The notes: generated by a model from the letters alone, not told the origin. Numbered from the stretch's first letter, positions 32,630-42,598 are shown. The stretch is DNA of 64,000 bases from an uncultured Lachnospiraceae bacterium (GCA_902765725.1 CACXAT010000005.1:1-64000); one strand, 5' to 3'. Numbers and translations are program-made.

Positions 32630-33103
32630 TCAGTCTGCATCCTCCTGGTCGATCTCGGTAAAGTAATTGATCACCCTGTCATAGTAGGTGATGATATCTG
32701 AGCGGACCTCCCATGAGCCCCGGGCAGTGTCAATGACAAGCATCTGCCGGGGCTTTGTGCTGAAGCTGTAGAGAAGGTATTTTTCCTCCAGCCGCACCTG
32801 GACGATCTCCTCCGGAGAGAGGGTAAGGGTCCGGCCGAGCCTCTTCAGCGTGATCTTCTCTCCCCGGTCTGTGATCTCGATGGACTTGAAGTTCTGAGAG
32901 AACAGGGACCAGGCGACGCAGGCCAGTACACATGCCAGAAAGCCCAGGATTACTATGAGACAGTACTGCCAGGCATTTTTTCCGGGAGCGCGGAGGAGAT
33001 CTGCGAGGATCAGTGCCGCTGTCACCGCGCACGCAAGCCACACGGCCGCACCGATCAGATGAAGGATCTGGTATGCTCTGTTTATTTCTGATCTGATATT
33101 CAT
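32630..33103 (-). CDS. Two-span membrane protein with a PH-like cytoplasmic domain, function unknown
   Basis: The 157-residue protein has two hydrophobic spans (about residues 12-32 and 42-62: LIGAAVWLACAVTAALIL and CLIVILGFLACVLACVAW). A soluble beta-rich C-terminal domain follows (SIEITDRGEKITLKRLGRTL and on), with a pattern like the bacterial PH/YcxB-type domains. No function is known to me. GAGGAG precedes the start at 33103; the frame extends to 33202 but lacks a good site there. The gene converges on the MATE gene, and its last codons share a hairpin (GGATGCAGA...TCTGCATCC, 32621-32642) that may end both. Confidence 0.65.
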   Translation of the reverse strand: MNIRSEINRAYQILHLIGAAVWLACAVTAALILADLLRAPGKNAWQYCLIVILGFLACVLACVAWSLFSQNFKSIEITDRGEKITLKRLGRTLTLSPEEIVQVRLEEKYLLYSFSTKPRQMLVIDTARGSWEVRSDIITYYDRVINYFTEIDQEDAD

Positions 33104-33377
33104 AAGCTTCTCCTCATTCGAATCGTATCTGTTACTAGGATACCAGAATTGTATTAAAAAACAATCTTCAGAATTAATCCTGCCGGATGTCCATCGGAGC
33201 ATCCGCTATTTTTATGCTTAATTATTACTTGTTTAGATCAGCGAATGTGAGTATTTGGAAAAGATGCATTCGGATCACTTTACTATAATGAAGCATAGAA
33301 TCCTGTGATGGTCTGAATACAGGAGAGTATTAATCCGGGCATACAGTGTCCGGGCAGTGTACGGCGGGAGGAACAGC

Positions 33378-34718
33378 ATGAATAAGACAGTAAAGACTAA
33401 TTATGGAAGAATCTCCGGCATCGGGATGAAGGGATATACTGTATACAGAGGGATTCCCTATGCCCAGGCTCCGACAGGAGAGCTTCGCTGGAAAAGACCG
33501 GTGGCGGTCGAACCATGGGATGGTGAATACAGAGCAGATATGTTTCGCAGTATGTGTCCGCAGCGGCTTGCGGATCCGGAAACGCCCTGGGGAGCAGGAT
33601 ACCATAAGGAGTTTTATGCAGACCCGAAGTACATCCCCCCGATGAGTGAGGACTGCCTGTATCTGAATCTGTGGGTGCCGGACTGCGCGGATGAGCACAG
33701 CGCTCTTCCGGTGGCATTCTATATCCACGGAGGCGGATTCGCCGGCGGGTATGGAAGTGAGATGGAATTTGACGGAGAAGCCTTCTGCAGGAAGAACGTG
33801 ATCCTGGTGACGATCAATTACCGGACCGGCATATTCGGCTTCCTGGCACATCCGTGGCTGGACGCGGAAAATGAAGAGGGGATCTCCGGCAATTACGGGA
33901 CTCTGGACCAGATCGCGGCGCTGACCTGGGTGTATGAGAATATCGCGTTCTTTGGCGGTGACCCGCACAACATTACGGTATTCGGGCAGTCTGCCGGGAG
34001 CATGAGCACACAGGTGCTGATCTCCAGTGCCCTGTCGAAGAAGATGATCGCGAAGGCGATCCTGCAGAGCGGCATCTCCTGCACCGGGGATATCCTCTAT
34101 GCGCCGACACTGGAGGAAGAGGAGGACATCGGCCGCGACTTTGCACAGATCGCAGGAGCCTCTTCGCTGGATGAGCTCAGACAGATCAGCTGGGAAGGAC
34201 TGCTGGAGTATAAGGACCGTCTGGATCACAGCTGCATGATGAAGCTGAACGATCCCCTGGTGCTGGTCCCGAATGCAGATGGGTATGTTCTGGAAAAAAC
34301 CGTGAAGGAGATCTGGAAGGAAGGCGGGATGGCCTCCATTCCCACCATGGCAGGGGTGACACTGGAGGATCTCGGAAGCACGCCTGAACAGGTCCGGAAA
34401 GGAGAGTTCGGACCTCTTCTGGATGAGTGCAGGAGATGGAGCTTCCAGTGTCAGGAAAGCCATCAGATCCCGTCCTATCTGTACACCTTTGCCCACGCCC
34501 TGCCCGGTGATGAATGGGGAGCGAATGCGTTCCATTCATCCGAGCTGTGGTATGTCATGGGGACCCTTGGGCGCTGCTGGAGACCCATGGAGCAGGCAGA
34601 CTATGATCTGAGCGAGGAGATGGTCACTGCCTGGACGAATTTCATGAAGACAGGAAAACCTGAACCGAACTGGGAGCCCTGCACCCGGGAGAACCCGTAT
34701 ATCAGAGCATTCAGGTGA
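33378..34718 (+). CDS. Type-B carboxylesterase, compact form
   Basis: The 446-residue protein has the family start VYRGIPYAQAPTGELRWKRP, the oxyanion loop YIHGGGFAGG, the nucleophile elbow FGQSAGSMS and a C-terminal HSSELWYVMG with the catalytic His. It is about 60 residues shorter than usual, mainly between the nucleophile and the histidine. It should cleave ester groups on plant phenolics or sugars. GGGAGG lies 8 bases before the ATG. A TATAAT occurs at 33284-33289 with a poor -35. It ends exactly where the opposing AraC-GH39 gene stops (TGA 34716-34718 against TCA 34719-34721). Confidence 0.82.
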   Translation: MNKTVKTNYGRISGIGMKGYTVYRGIPYAQAPTGELRWKRPVAVEPWDGEYRADMFRSMCPQRLADPETPWGAGYHKEFYADPKYIPPMSEDCLYLNLWVPDCADEHSALPVAFYIHGGGFAGGYGSEMEFDGEAFCRKNVILVTINYRTGIFGFLAHPWLDAENEEGISGNYGTLDQIAALTWVYENIAFFGGDPHNITVFGQSAGSMSTQVLISSALSKKMIAKAILQSGISCTGDILYAPTLEEEEDIGRDFAQIAGASSLDELRQISWEGLLEYKDRLDHSCMMKLNDPLVLVPNADGYVLEKTVKEIWKEGGMASIPTMAGVTLEDLGSTPEQVRKGEFGPLLDECRRWSFQCQESHQIPSYLYTFAHALPGDEWGANAFHSSELWYVMGTLGRCWRPMEQADYDLSEEMVTAWTNFMKTGKPEPNWEPCTRENPYIRAFR

Positions 34719-37091
34719 TCATGCTTCCATGGTGATGACCCACAGGCAGATGCTGTGGACGGAGAGACGCACTTCCAGTTCGAGGTCATTCTCCGTTTCG
34801 ATAAAGGTCGTATTCTCCAGCGGTCTGCATGCCTGGGACATATATTCCTTCGTCTGCGGCTTCAGCAGATGGATCCTGCGCAGATACCTCTCTTCACTGA
34901 GATTGGATGCAGTCAGACCAGCCAGGAGCATGTCATGCAGACTGCCGTGGGAACGGTCCAGCAGGTAGCGGTGGATCCGGTAGACACCCGGCTCCAGATC
35001 TCTCAGCGTAAAATGAAAATCGATTGGCGGACTGTCTTCGAAATAAGAATACATGTCCGTCATGGAGATGGGCTCATTGTGCTGCAGTTTGTGAAGATCT
35101 GCCGGATGCACATAATAGTAGGTAAGGATCTGGTAGCAGCCCGGAGAACTCCTGGTGATGCAGAAGTGCTCGCCGCACCGGATCAGTGTCCTGCCAAGCT
35201 TTGAGAGGAACCTGTATGCATGATACGCGGGCAGCGGTATGCCGGATTTATCCAGGAGACTGACGCCTGCCTGGGGGCGGTTGGACATATTCGCCATGGA
35301 AAAGGCAATGTCATGAAGCATCCAGTATCCGACCATGGGAGAATGCTCGCACAGCCTCAGCAGGCTGTGACAGATAAAGGTGGCCTGGTAGCAGGATGTG
35401 TTGATGTAGGTGTCCGGGATCATGCAGGAATTGAACTCGGTGATAAACAGAGGTATGTCCCTCCCGAACACATGGGAGATCTGTTCCAGGATCCACGCCT
35501 GCTGCTTTGCCAGGGGACGCTCTGCGGAAGAGAGATTGCGCTGCTGATTGTCTGCACCCTTCTCATACTGCAGAGAGAAAAAATGCACCGAGATATAATC
35601 GGGACAGATACCGGATTCTTTCATTTTCTCCAGAACAGACAGGTATTCATCTGAGGAGATCCCTGAGTTCGACCCCGGGCCCCCGAATCTGCAGCCGGGC
35701 AGATGCCGGTGCAGGATCTCACTGATCGCCTGGTAGTCTCTGACATAATGCTCCGCACTCAGGCCGGAGGGCTTGTAGAATTCAAAGATCCATTTTCCAA
35801 GCCATACCGGATCAAAACGGGCACACACATACTCCAGAAAACTGTCGAGGAGCGCCAGGTCCCTGCCGCTGAACCGGAAGGGATGGGACTCGGCATCCTC
35901 TCCGGAGAGCATCTCCATGGTGTGAACGGAATTGCCGCTCAGCTCGATAAACGGTACCAGCTGGTGCTCATAGAGATAGTTCAGGATATAGAAGGTATTG
36001 CGGAAATCATACCGGTCCAGATCCGCGACCCGCATGATCAGGGAGCTGCTGACAAGAGCTTCCATGCGGACATATTCAAAGTGAAGGTCTTCGCGGGCAT
36101 CCAGAAGAGACTTCTGGAAATAGTAGGACAGCAGGTTCTTGGCAAAACCGATGTTGATCACTCTGCAGAAGCTTTCAATGAAAGGACTCTCATCCCGGAC
36201 GCTTACGGAGATGGCTCTACGGCTGATCAGGTTGGACAGAGCGGCGAACTCGGCGGCTTTTACAGGCCCTGCCGGAGATACGGTCTGCTTCTGCCTGCGC
36301 AGCTCCTCCCGGTATTCTCTGGGGGACATCCCATATTCGGCGCGGAAATTCCGGTTGAAGGTAGAAACATTGATAAAGCCGCTGCTGAAGGCAATATCTG
36401 TGATGCTGCGGTCCGTATAGCGGATGTCGCGCACGGCATGTTCCATGCGGACATGGTTCAGATAGCCTGTGAAGCTGCTGTGGAAGTTCTTCCTGAAAAA
36501 CTTGGACACATACTGCGGAGTCAGGTGAAGATAGTCCGAAAGATCGGGCAGCGAAACGGAGGTCTGATAGTGAGCTCCGATATACTCTTCGATCTGCCGT
36601 ATGCGGCTGTCGTATTTCCCGTTGGAATCGACATCGGTCCTGGCAGGGTTGATCCTGAAATCCTGGGACAGGATATCCAGAAGCTGGAACAGGCGCCCTG
36701 TGATCGACAGCCGGTGATCCCTTGTGTAATCCAGGTACTCACTGGAGATGGAGGCGAGGATCCTGCGGATCGGATAATAGTCTCTGTCGGGCTCAAGAAC
36801 GGAGTCGCACATAATGCGGTGCTCCGGACAGGCGGTCTGTTCGATAAAGGCCGGCATGATCCCGATGTGAAGGAGAATACAGTCAGACCTGGGATTCAGG
36901 GAATAATCCATCCCGCTCCGGATCATGGTCAGATCCCCCTGCTCATAGTACAGGGGGATTCCTGCTCCGCGGGTGATCTGAAGATCGCCGGACAGAACAT
37001 ACAGGATCTCAAAAAACTGGGCCGCAGAGGTTATCCCTGATTTCAGGTGCCTCTGGGTCAGAAAGGTGATCGGAAAATCAATAGTCTGCAT
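34719..37091 (-). CDS. AraC-family regulator fused to an inactivated GH39-like domain, copy 1
   Basis: The 790-residue protein has an N-terminal cupin-like region (1-100), an AraC HTH pair (about 165-265, ISLPDLSDYL-like text and SITDIAFSSGFINVSTFNRNFR) and a C-terminal TIM barrel plus beta domain similar to GH39 xylosidases (about 300-790). The GH39 acid/base motif (Trp-Asn-Glu-Pro) is replaced by FEFYKPS at 436-442, with no Glu; the nucleophile-type Glu remains at 552 (ITEFNS). The barrel may therefore bind a sugar as a sensor rather than cut it. GGAGG precedes the start. It follows the second such gene by 17 bases in one operon. Confidence 0.8.
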   Translation of the reverse strand: MQTIDFPITFLTQRHLKSGITSAAQFFEILYVLSGDLQITRGAGIPLYYEQGDLTMIRSGMDYSLNPRSDCILLHIGIMPAFIEQTACPEHRIMCDSVLEPDRDYYPIRRILASISSEYLDYTRDHRLSITGRLFQLLDILSQDFRINPARTDVDSNGKYDSRIRQIEEYIGAHYQTSVSLPDLSDYLHLTPQYVSKFFRKNFHSSFTGYLNHVRMEHAVRDIRYTDRSITDIAFSSGFINVSTFNRNFRAEYGMSPREYREELRRQKQTVSPAGPVKAAEFAALSNLISRRAISVSVRDESPFIESFCRVINIGFAKNLLSYYFQKSLLDAREDLHFEYVRMEALVSSSLIMRVADLDRYDFRNTFYILNYLYEHQLVPFIELSGNSVHTMEMLSGEDAESHPFRFSGRDLALLDSFLEYVCARFDPVWLGKWIFEFYKPSGLSAEHYVRDYQAISEILHRHLPGCRFGGPGSNSGISSDEYLSVLEKMKESGICPDYISVHFFSLQYEKGADNQQRNLSSAERPLAKQQAWILEQISHVFGRDIPLFITEFNSCMIPDTYINTSCYQATFICHSLLRLCEHSPMVGYWMLHDIAFSMANMSNRPQAGVSLLDKSGIPLPAYHAYRFLSKLGRTLIRCGEHFCITRSSPGCYQILTYYYVHPADLHKLQHNEPISMTDMYSYFEDSPPIDFHFTLRDLEPGVYRIHRYLLDRSHGSLHDMLLAGLTASNLSEERYLRRIHLLKPQTKEYMSQACRPLENTTFIETENDLELEVRLSVHSICLWVITMEA

Positions 37092-37108
37092 ATAGCCTCC
37101 ATCATGGT

Positions 37109-39514
37109 TCAGATTGCCTTATGATCTATGATCAGCAGGACGATTTCCAGGGGTGCGAGCATGATATCAAGGGTCAGTTCGCCGGATGCGGGTACGGAGC
37201 AGGGCTGCGCCGCTACATCCGGGAAGGCATATTCCCTGAAGAATCCGTAGTCGGATTCATTCAGATCACTGAGGCTGGACGGATGCTCAAGCCAGAGTTT
37301 GTGGAGATTGCCGGCACCCGGCCTGATCCGCAGTGATTTGACAAGATAATCCCCGCTGGCCGCGCCTCGGATCTGAAAGTGCAGCTGAAGCCTGTCACCG
37401 TCCGTGGCGCACCATTTCTCAAATGCCAGAACATCCCTGTCCTCATGCAGCTGCTCCAGAGGTTTTGTGATATGGCGGTAGTGAAACGCCAGGATCTGGT
37501 AGTTGTAGCGAGAATTGGCGGTAATGATGTAACTGGTTCCCGAGGACAGGAGCGACTTTCCGAGCTGCGACAGGAAGAAAAATGCATAATAGGAGGGCTT
37601 CCTGAGCCCATGTGCCGAATAGACACCGGGAGAGCCGAAGAATTCCTGCTCCACAGGACGCTCCAGTTCTCCAAGGTCATCAAACATATGGTATCCGATC
37701 CCCTGCACCTTGCGTACATTGGAGGAGAGGAAGCGCAGGATGAAGGATGCCTGGAAGAGCGAATCATTCAGAGCAGTTCTGAGGAAATGGGCAAAGCCGA
37801 ATTCAGTTATATAGAGCGGCTCCGCACTGTAGAAGCGCCGGATCAGAGCGACGGCATCGTCAACGCGCCGGTTCACTTCATTTTCATCCGTAGTAAAGCG
37901 GTATGAGCCGCTCCCGTTGATCTGGGGAAGGATCAGACCGTTTACATGCATGCTGACAAAATCCAGCCGGCAGTCAAGGGACTTGAGCTGCTCCAGCATA
38001 CTCTGGAGAGTTCCCGGGTGAAGCGCCGCGTCGAAGCCGAGTCCCCCGATGTGTACGTCAGGAAGAACACTGCGGGCCGCTTCTATGATCTTCCGGAAAG
38101 AAGAGAGAAACTGCCAGAAGGTGTAATTCCGGTTGTTCTGATAGCTGAAATGAAACTCAAACCCCCACTGTTTCACGGAGTCTGCCCCATATCTGTTGGA
38201 GGCGGCTCTCAGGAATTCCGGAAGGATCAGCTGCAGCTTTTCATAATATACATCGATCGTATCGGAGTTAAATGCGAACGTCCGGATGAGGTTCACATGA
38301 CCGGGATAATCCCTGTATCCGAGATCCAGAAAGGGGATCAGACCCGCATTGATGATGTAGTCAAGATTCTGGAATACAAATTCGAATCCATAGTACGTCC
38401 TGCCGCCGGAGACGTAGACGGTTACCAGCTGGAGCAGGTCATACATTCTGCAGTATTTAAAGGAGATACTGCGGTTGAAATCACCCAGCAGCCGCAGGAA
38501 AGGATCAAAAAACAGAGAGCCCGCGCTTCCGATATTGAGGATGGTCCTCCAGGAGTCAGGCGTGACATTGCCCGATACAGTCTCTGCATCGATGGAGTCC
38601 CTGCGGATCCGCACCGTCGGCTCAAGACTGGTGCTGTCTTCCTCCGCCGGACTGACTGCCGTATACAGCATAGAGGACGGACTGCTGATCACATCTTCCG
38701 CGGGCAGTTCCCGGGCGGGCACGGCATGCGCAAGGCGCAGCTCATCCCAGGAGCATCCGTATCTTGCCTCAATACTCTTGCAGAAAGCAGAATAGGTCTT
38801 GAACCCGGCGATATCGCATACTTCATCGGCGCTGATCTCAGAGCACAGGAGCCATTCATACGCTTTTTCTGCCTTAATGCGGTTGACATATTCCATGAAG
38901 GTGCAGTTCATGCTCTTCTGGAAGAAGGATGAAAGATACTGGGGGGTCAGCCCGCATACAGAAGCAGTGTCCTGAAGGCTGATCTGCTTCTCTATATTTT
39001 CCATGATATAAGTGTCCACAGAGTCCTGGCGTGACCCGGGAGTGGCATCGGCAGTTTCAGGATCCGGCGATCCCACAGCCAGGACCTTGTCCAGATCTCT
39101 CAAGATGGCAAACAGGATCCGGTTGATATCCAGACGGTTTCTGTCCGGCGCCTCCAGATAGAGCGGGATCAGGCCAAGAAGCTCGGGGATGATCTCGCGA
39201 AGCTGCAGAAGATCCTGCGAGGAGAGCACTTCCGTGAGCAGACGATCCCTGGAGAAGGCTTCCATCAGGAAGACAGGGGACAGCTGAACAATCAGATAGG
39301 ATGCAGGATCCGTGCTGAGCAGGCTGGTCTGCCTGCCGGAGGGAATCACCACGACCCCCTGACTGCGGAAGAGATCTTCACGATCCTTCGTGCGAATGGT
39401 AAGAGTCCCGTCCAGCACACACAGGAATGTATGACATGTATGGCAGAAAGTCCGCTCCCCGGCAGACTGATATAACTGCAGACTTTTTATGATATCTGTA
39501 CCGAAATGCTTCAT
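37109..39514 (-). CDS. AraC-family regulator fused to an inactivated GH39-like domain, copy 2
   Basis: The 801-residue protein has the same plan as its neighbour: a cupin-like N-terminus with a His/Cys-rich start (FCHTCHTF), an AraC HTH pair (about 165-262, SLQDTASVCGLTPQYLSSFF and on) and a GH39-like barrel (about 320-790). The acid/base position reads FEFHFS (452-457) with no Glu after the first, while the nucleophile Glu571 is kept (YITEFGF). It is divergent from the DgpA-like gene and probably regulates it or the CGD cassettes. A good promoter lies at 39580-39608 on the minus strand. Confidence 0.8.
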   Translation of the reverse strand: MKHFGTDIIKSLQLYQSAGERTFCHTCHTFLCVLDGTLTIRTKDREDLFRSQGVVVIPSGRQTSLLSTDPASYLIVQLSPVFLMEAFSRDRLLTEVLSSQDLLQLREIIPELLGLIPLYLEAPDRNRLDINRILFAILRDLDKVLAVGSPDPETADATPGSRQDSVDTYIMENIEKQISLQDTASVCGLTPQYLSSFFQKSMNCTFMEYVNRIKAEKAYEWLLCSEISADEVCDIAGFKTYSAFCKSIEARYGCSWDELRLAHAVPARELPAEDVISSPSSMLYTAVSPAEEDSTSLEPTVRIRRDSIDAETVSGNVTPDSWRTILNIGSAGSLFFDPFLRLLGDFNRSISFKYCRMYDLLQLVTVYVSGGRTYYGFEFVFQNLDYIINAGLIPFLDLGYRDYPGHVNLIRTFAFNSDTIDVYYEKLQLILPEFLRAASNRYGADSVKQWGFEFHFSYQNNRNYTFWQFLSSFRKIIEAARSVLPDVHIGGLGFDAALHPGTLQSMLEQLKSLDCRLDFVSMHVNGLILPQINGSGSYRFTTDENEVNRRVDDAVALIRRFYSAEPLYITEFGFAHFLRTALNDSLFQASFILRFLSSNVRKVQGIGYHMFDDLGELERPVEQEFFGSPGVYSAHGLRKPSYYAFFFLSQLGKSLLSSGTSYIITANSRYNYQILAFHYRHITKPLEQLHEDRDVLAFEKWCATDGDRLQLHFQIRGAASGDYLVKSLRIRPGAGNLHKLWLEHPSSLSDLNESDYGFFREYAFPDVAAQPCSVPASGELTLDIMLAPLEIVLLIIDHKAI

Positions 39515-39579
39515 CGGGCACCTCTTTTATAACGGCTGTTCTTCCGATTCGGAACCTGTTTGTTTTGCAGATATAAGAT

Positions 39580-39608
39580 ACTATACCCTATTATTAAATA
39601 AATGGCAA
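39580..39608 (-). promoter_or_regulatory. Promoter of the AraC-GH39 operon
   Basis: Read on the minus strand, TTGCCA (39603-39608) and TATAGT (39580-39585) are separated by 17 bases, close to the housekeeping consensus. It lies 66 bases upstream of the regulator start at 39514. Confidence 0.6.
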
Positions 39609-39732
39609 AAAAATTAAGATTTCGAAAGGACTGAATTGGGAGCGTGGACAGACCATCAGATGTTTGTTGATTAATTATTTTTGCAGGAGGAACTGCAATA
39701 AAAAAAGATGTTAAATCATGAGTGAAACAGGT

Positions 39733-39782
39733 TAACAGAAAGAGTGCGGGATAACAGCAGAAACATTATAATCTTAAAAAGT
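39733..39782 (+). promoter_or_regulatory. Candidate activator-dependent promoter of the DgpA-like gene
   Basis: A consensus TATAAT (39777-39782) has a poor -35 region. Upstream are two direct TAACAG repeats (39733-39738 and 39752-39757) 19 bases apart, about two helical turns, a layout seen for AraC-type sites. The binding protein is unknown; the two divergent AraC-GH39 regulators are candidates. Confidence 0.35.
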
Positions 39783-39814
39783 GGAGTTACTGTCTCTAAG
39801 AAGGAGTGAATTCG

Positions 39815-40867
39815 ATGGAAAAGATTAAACTTGGAATAGTAGGTTTTGGTTTCATGGGACACAATGACGCGGACATGATGGCGACCTTCGACGACATTGA
39901 TCTGGTTGCTGTCGCCGACACGAATCCGGATATGCTCAAGGATGCTCCGGAAGGCGTTGAGACCTATTCCAATATTGATGACATGCTTGCGAATGCAGAC
40001 ATCAATGTTGTTATGGTTTCCACTCCGAATCCCTCTCACCCGGAGATGGTGAAGAAGTCCGCTGCCGCAAAGAAGCATGTCATCTGCGAGAAGCCGGCTG
40101 CCATGAGCGTGAAGGAATATGACGAGATGGTGGAAGCGTGCAGGGAAAACGGCGTGCTCTTCACCGTACATCAGCAGAGACGCTGGGACAAGGACTACCG
40201 GATCATGAAGGAAGTCTATGATAAGGGCCTTGTGGGAGATGCGTACATCATTAAGTCCCAGCTGTATGGATTTAACGGATTCATGCATGACTGGCATGTA
40301 TATCCGGAGATGGGCGGAGGAATGCTCTATGACTGGGGCGTTCATCTGATCGATCAGATTCTCAATATGGTGGATTCTCCCATCGTATCCCTCTATGCGG
40401 ATGTGCAGAATGTAATTAACGAGAAGGTAGATGACTATTTCAAGATCATCTTCAAGTTCGCCAATAAGGTTACCGCTGAGATTGAGCTTGGAACCTATTA
40501 TCTGACCCCGGCCCGCCGCTGGTTCATCGGAGGCAACAAGGGATCTGCGCTTATCGACGGTTTCGGCGGCGAGGGAAAGATCGTGCATACAAAGCACCTG
40601 CTGGAGAACGTGCCCGGAAGGATCACGATGACCGCTGCGGGACCGACCAGAAGCTTCGGACCGGCCCCCGAGGGACTTCTCTATGATGAGCCGCTTCCGG
40701 AAGTGAATGTATCCCACAGAATGTATTTTGAGCATTTCCTGAAGGCGTTCAACGGTGAGGAAGAAGTGATCGTAAAACCGGAACAGGTTCGCAGGGTACT
40801 GTGTGTGATGGATGCAGTCCGCGAGTCCGCAAGAACCGGCAAGGCAATTGCTTTTGAAGAGGCCTGA
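39815..40867 (+). CDS. Gfo/Idh/MocA-family oxidoreductase (possible DgpA-type C-glycoside 3-oxidase)
   Basis: The 350-residue protein has the NAD(P)-binding start LGIVGFGFMGHND, the CEKP motif with Lys93, and the C-terminal-domain pattern GGGMLYDWGVHLID, whose Asp173 and His177 join Lys93 in catalysis. In the puerarin system DgpA of this family oxidises the sugar 3-hydroxyl before DgpBC cleave the C-C bond. No other Gfo/Idh/MocA gene is in the window, so this is the natural candidate for that step for both CGD pairs. AAGGAG precedes the ATG at 39815. Another sugar dehydrogenase role cannot be excluded. Confidence 0.8.
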   Translation: MEKIKLGIVGFGFMGHNDADMMATFDDIDLVAVADTNPDMLKDAPEGVETYSNIDDMLANADINVVMVSTPNPSHPEMVKKSAAAKKHVICEKPAAMSVKEYDEMVEACRENGVLFTVHQQRRWDKDYRIMKEVYDKGLVGDAYIIKSQLYGFNGFMHDWHVYPEMGGGMLYDWGVHLIDQILNMVDSPIVSLYADVQNVINEKVDDYFKIIFKFANKVTAEIELGTYYLTPARRWFIGGNKGSALIDGFGGEGKIVHTKHLLENVPGRITMTAAGPTRSFGPAPEGLLYDEPLPEVNVSHRMYFEHFLKAFNGEEEVIVKPEQVRRVLCVMDAVRESARTGKAIAFEEA

Positions 40868-40977
40868 AGACAGACAGCGTACATACAGAAGATTCCGGCA
40901 CAGTTTTGATGAGATATTCCGGGGATGGAACGCAGATCCCCTGAATCATACAACAAACACATAAAAGGAGAATTGAC

Positions 40978-42435
40978 ATGGCAGATTACACAACACAGAT
41001 TTGTATCGTCGGTGCAGGCCCTACCGGCCTTGCGGCAGCAGTCCAGGCAGCAGAAGACGGAGCAGAGGTTCTGGTAATTGACAAGGCAGCAGCTGTAGGC
41101 GGCGCTGCGAACATGGGCATGGGCCCGCTGGGTATCGGGACCAAGTATCAGAAGAGGGACATGCAGGATATCACCGTGGAACGTGCGTTTGACATGATCA
41201 TGACCTACACCCATTACATGGTGGATGCCCGCGTTGTAAAGAGATATTTCGCACAGTCCGCAGAGACCATCGAGTGGCTCGAGGACATGGGCGTTGAGTT
41301 CGAAGGCGCTTTCAAGTACTTCCCGCAGGCGGAGCCGACCTGGCACATCGTCAAGACCGATCAGGGTATCGGACCGAGAGCGGCATCCTTCATGAACAAG
41401 GCACTCTATGCCCGCGCTCAGGAGCTGGGAGTAGAGTTCCTGCTTGAGACTCCGGGCAAGAAGCTGATCAAGGAAGACGGCGTCATCAAGGGCGTGATCG
41501 CTACCGATAAGGAAGGCAAGGAGATCACGATCGAGGCGAAGGCTGTTATCGTCTGCTCCGGCGGCGCAGGCGGCAATCCTGAGTTCATCAAGAAAGAGAC
41601 CGGATGGGACTTCGGAAAGAATATGTTCAACTTCGCGATCCCGGGCATCGTCGGCGACGGTCTGAGAATGATGTGGGAAGCAGGCGTTGACAAGCTTCCG
41701 GTCCGTATCGAGCAGGCTGCGAACTTCGAAGGAATCGATGAGCTTCCGCAGGCAATCCCGAATGTCATGCTTCAGCCGAACCTTCTGGTCAATGCTCACG
41801 GCAAGCGCTTCATGAACGAGGATTACATGCAGAACGCAACCTTCCTGTCCAACGCAGTCGGACAGCAGAAGGGCTCTGTAGGCTTCTCCATCGTGGACAG
41901 CTCCATCGTGAAGTACTACATCAGAAACGGCGTTGACAACGTATCCCTGGTCCGTCCGGATCCGGATGTATCCGGCTTCATGGATGGCATCAAGCAGGCG
42001 CAGGAGACCGGCAATGAGGGCATCATCGTAGCAGATACCCTTGAGGAACTGGCAGAGAAGGCCGGCATCGATGTCGACAACTTCCTGGATACCGTTGATG
42101 AGTACAATGACTACTGCGACAGCGTGGACGAGGAATTCTTCAAGCAGAAGAGATATCTGCGTCCGATCACCAAGGCTCCGTTCTACTGCGCGAAGGTTCG
42201 TCCGGGCGGATACGGCACCGTCGGCGGCGTCCGCATCAATGAGAACTGCGAGTGCTGCGACAGCGAGTTCGAGCCGATCCCGGGTCTGTACTCTGCAGGC
42301 GCGGATGCGTGCAACTTCTACAACGATTCCTATATGTTCCTGCTTCCCGGCAACTCCATGGGATGGTCCGTCAACTCCGGCCGTATCGCAGGTATGGAAG
42401 CTGCAGAATTTGTTGCGGATGAGGATGATGAGTGA
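40978..42435 (+). CDS. FAD-dependent reductase of the fumarate-reductase/urocanate-reductase flavoprotein group
   Basis: The 485-residue protein has the FAD dinucleotide motif IVGAGPTGLAAAVQAAEDG at the N-terminus, a middle capping domain, KAPFYCAKVRPGGYGTVGGV (where relatives place the proton-donor Arg region) and the terminal GNSMGWSVNSGRIAG. It lacks a heme or covalent-FMN domain, so electrons should come from a separate donor, possibly the FeS proteins at 44149 and 46266. Reduction of a C=C bond in an acrylate or aglycone side chain is plausible. AAAGGAG precedes the ATG. It is 110 bases after the DgpA-like gene. Confidence 0.82.
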   Translation: MADYTTQICIVGAGPTGLAAAVQAAEDGAEVLVIDKAAAVGGAANMGMGPLGIGTKYQKRDMQDITVERAFDMIMTYTHYMVDARVVKRYFAQSAETIEWLEDMGVEFEGAFKYFPQAEPTWHIVKTDQGIGPRAASFMNKALYARAQELGVEFLLETPGKKLIKEDGVIKGVIATDKEGKEITIEAKAVIVCSGGAGGNPEFIKKETGWDFGKNMFNFAIPGIVGDGLRMMWEAGVDKLPVRIEQAANFEGIDELPQAIPNVMLQPNLLVNAHGKRFMNEDYMQNATFLSNAVGQQKGSVGFSIVDSSIVKYYIRNGVDNVSLVRPDPDVSGFMDGIKQAQETGNEGIIVADTLEELAEKAGIDVDNFLDTVDEYNDYCDSVDEEFFKQKRYLRPITKAPFYCAKVRPGGYGTVGGVRINENCECCDSEFEPIPGLYSAGADACNFYNDSYMFLLPGNSMGWSVNSGRIAGMEAAEFVADEDDE

Positions 42436-42598
42436 GACGCAGTGAAGTCCGGGAGAATGTGAATTCATCTGGAGTAACTGCAGAATAATAAGGCAATTGG
42501 GCGGGGGACCGTGTGTCTCCCGCTCAGGGTTATGTTTAAGGCCGCATGCGCCTGAACCTGCCCGATGCCTGCAGGACAGTGCATTAACGGAGGACAAC

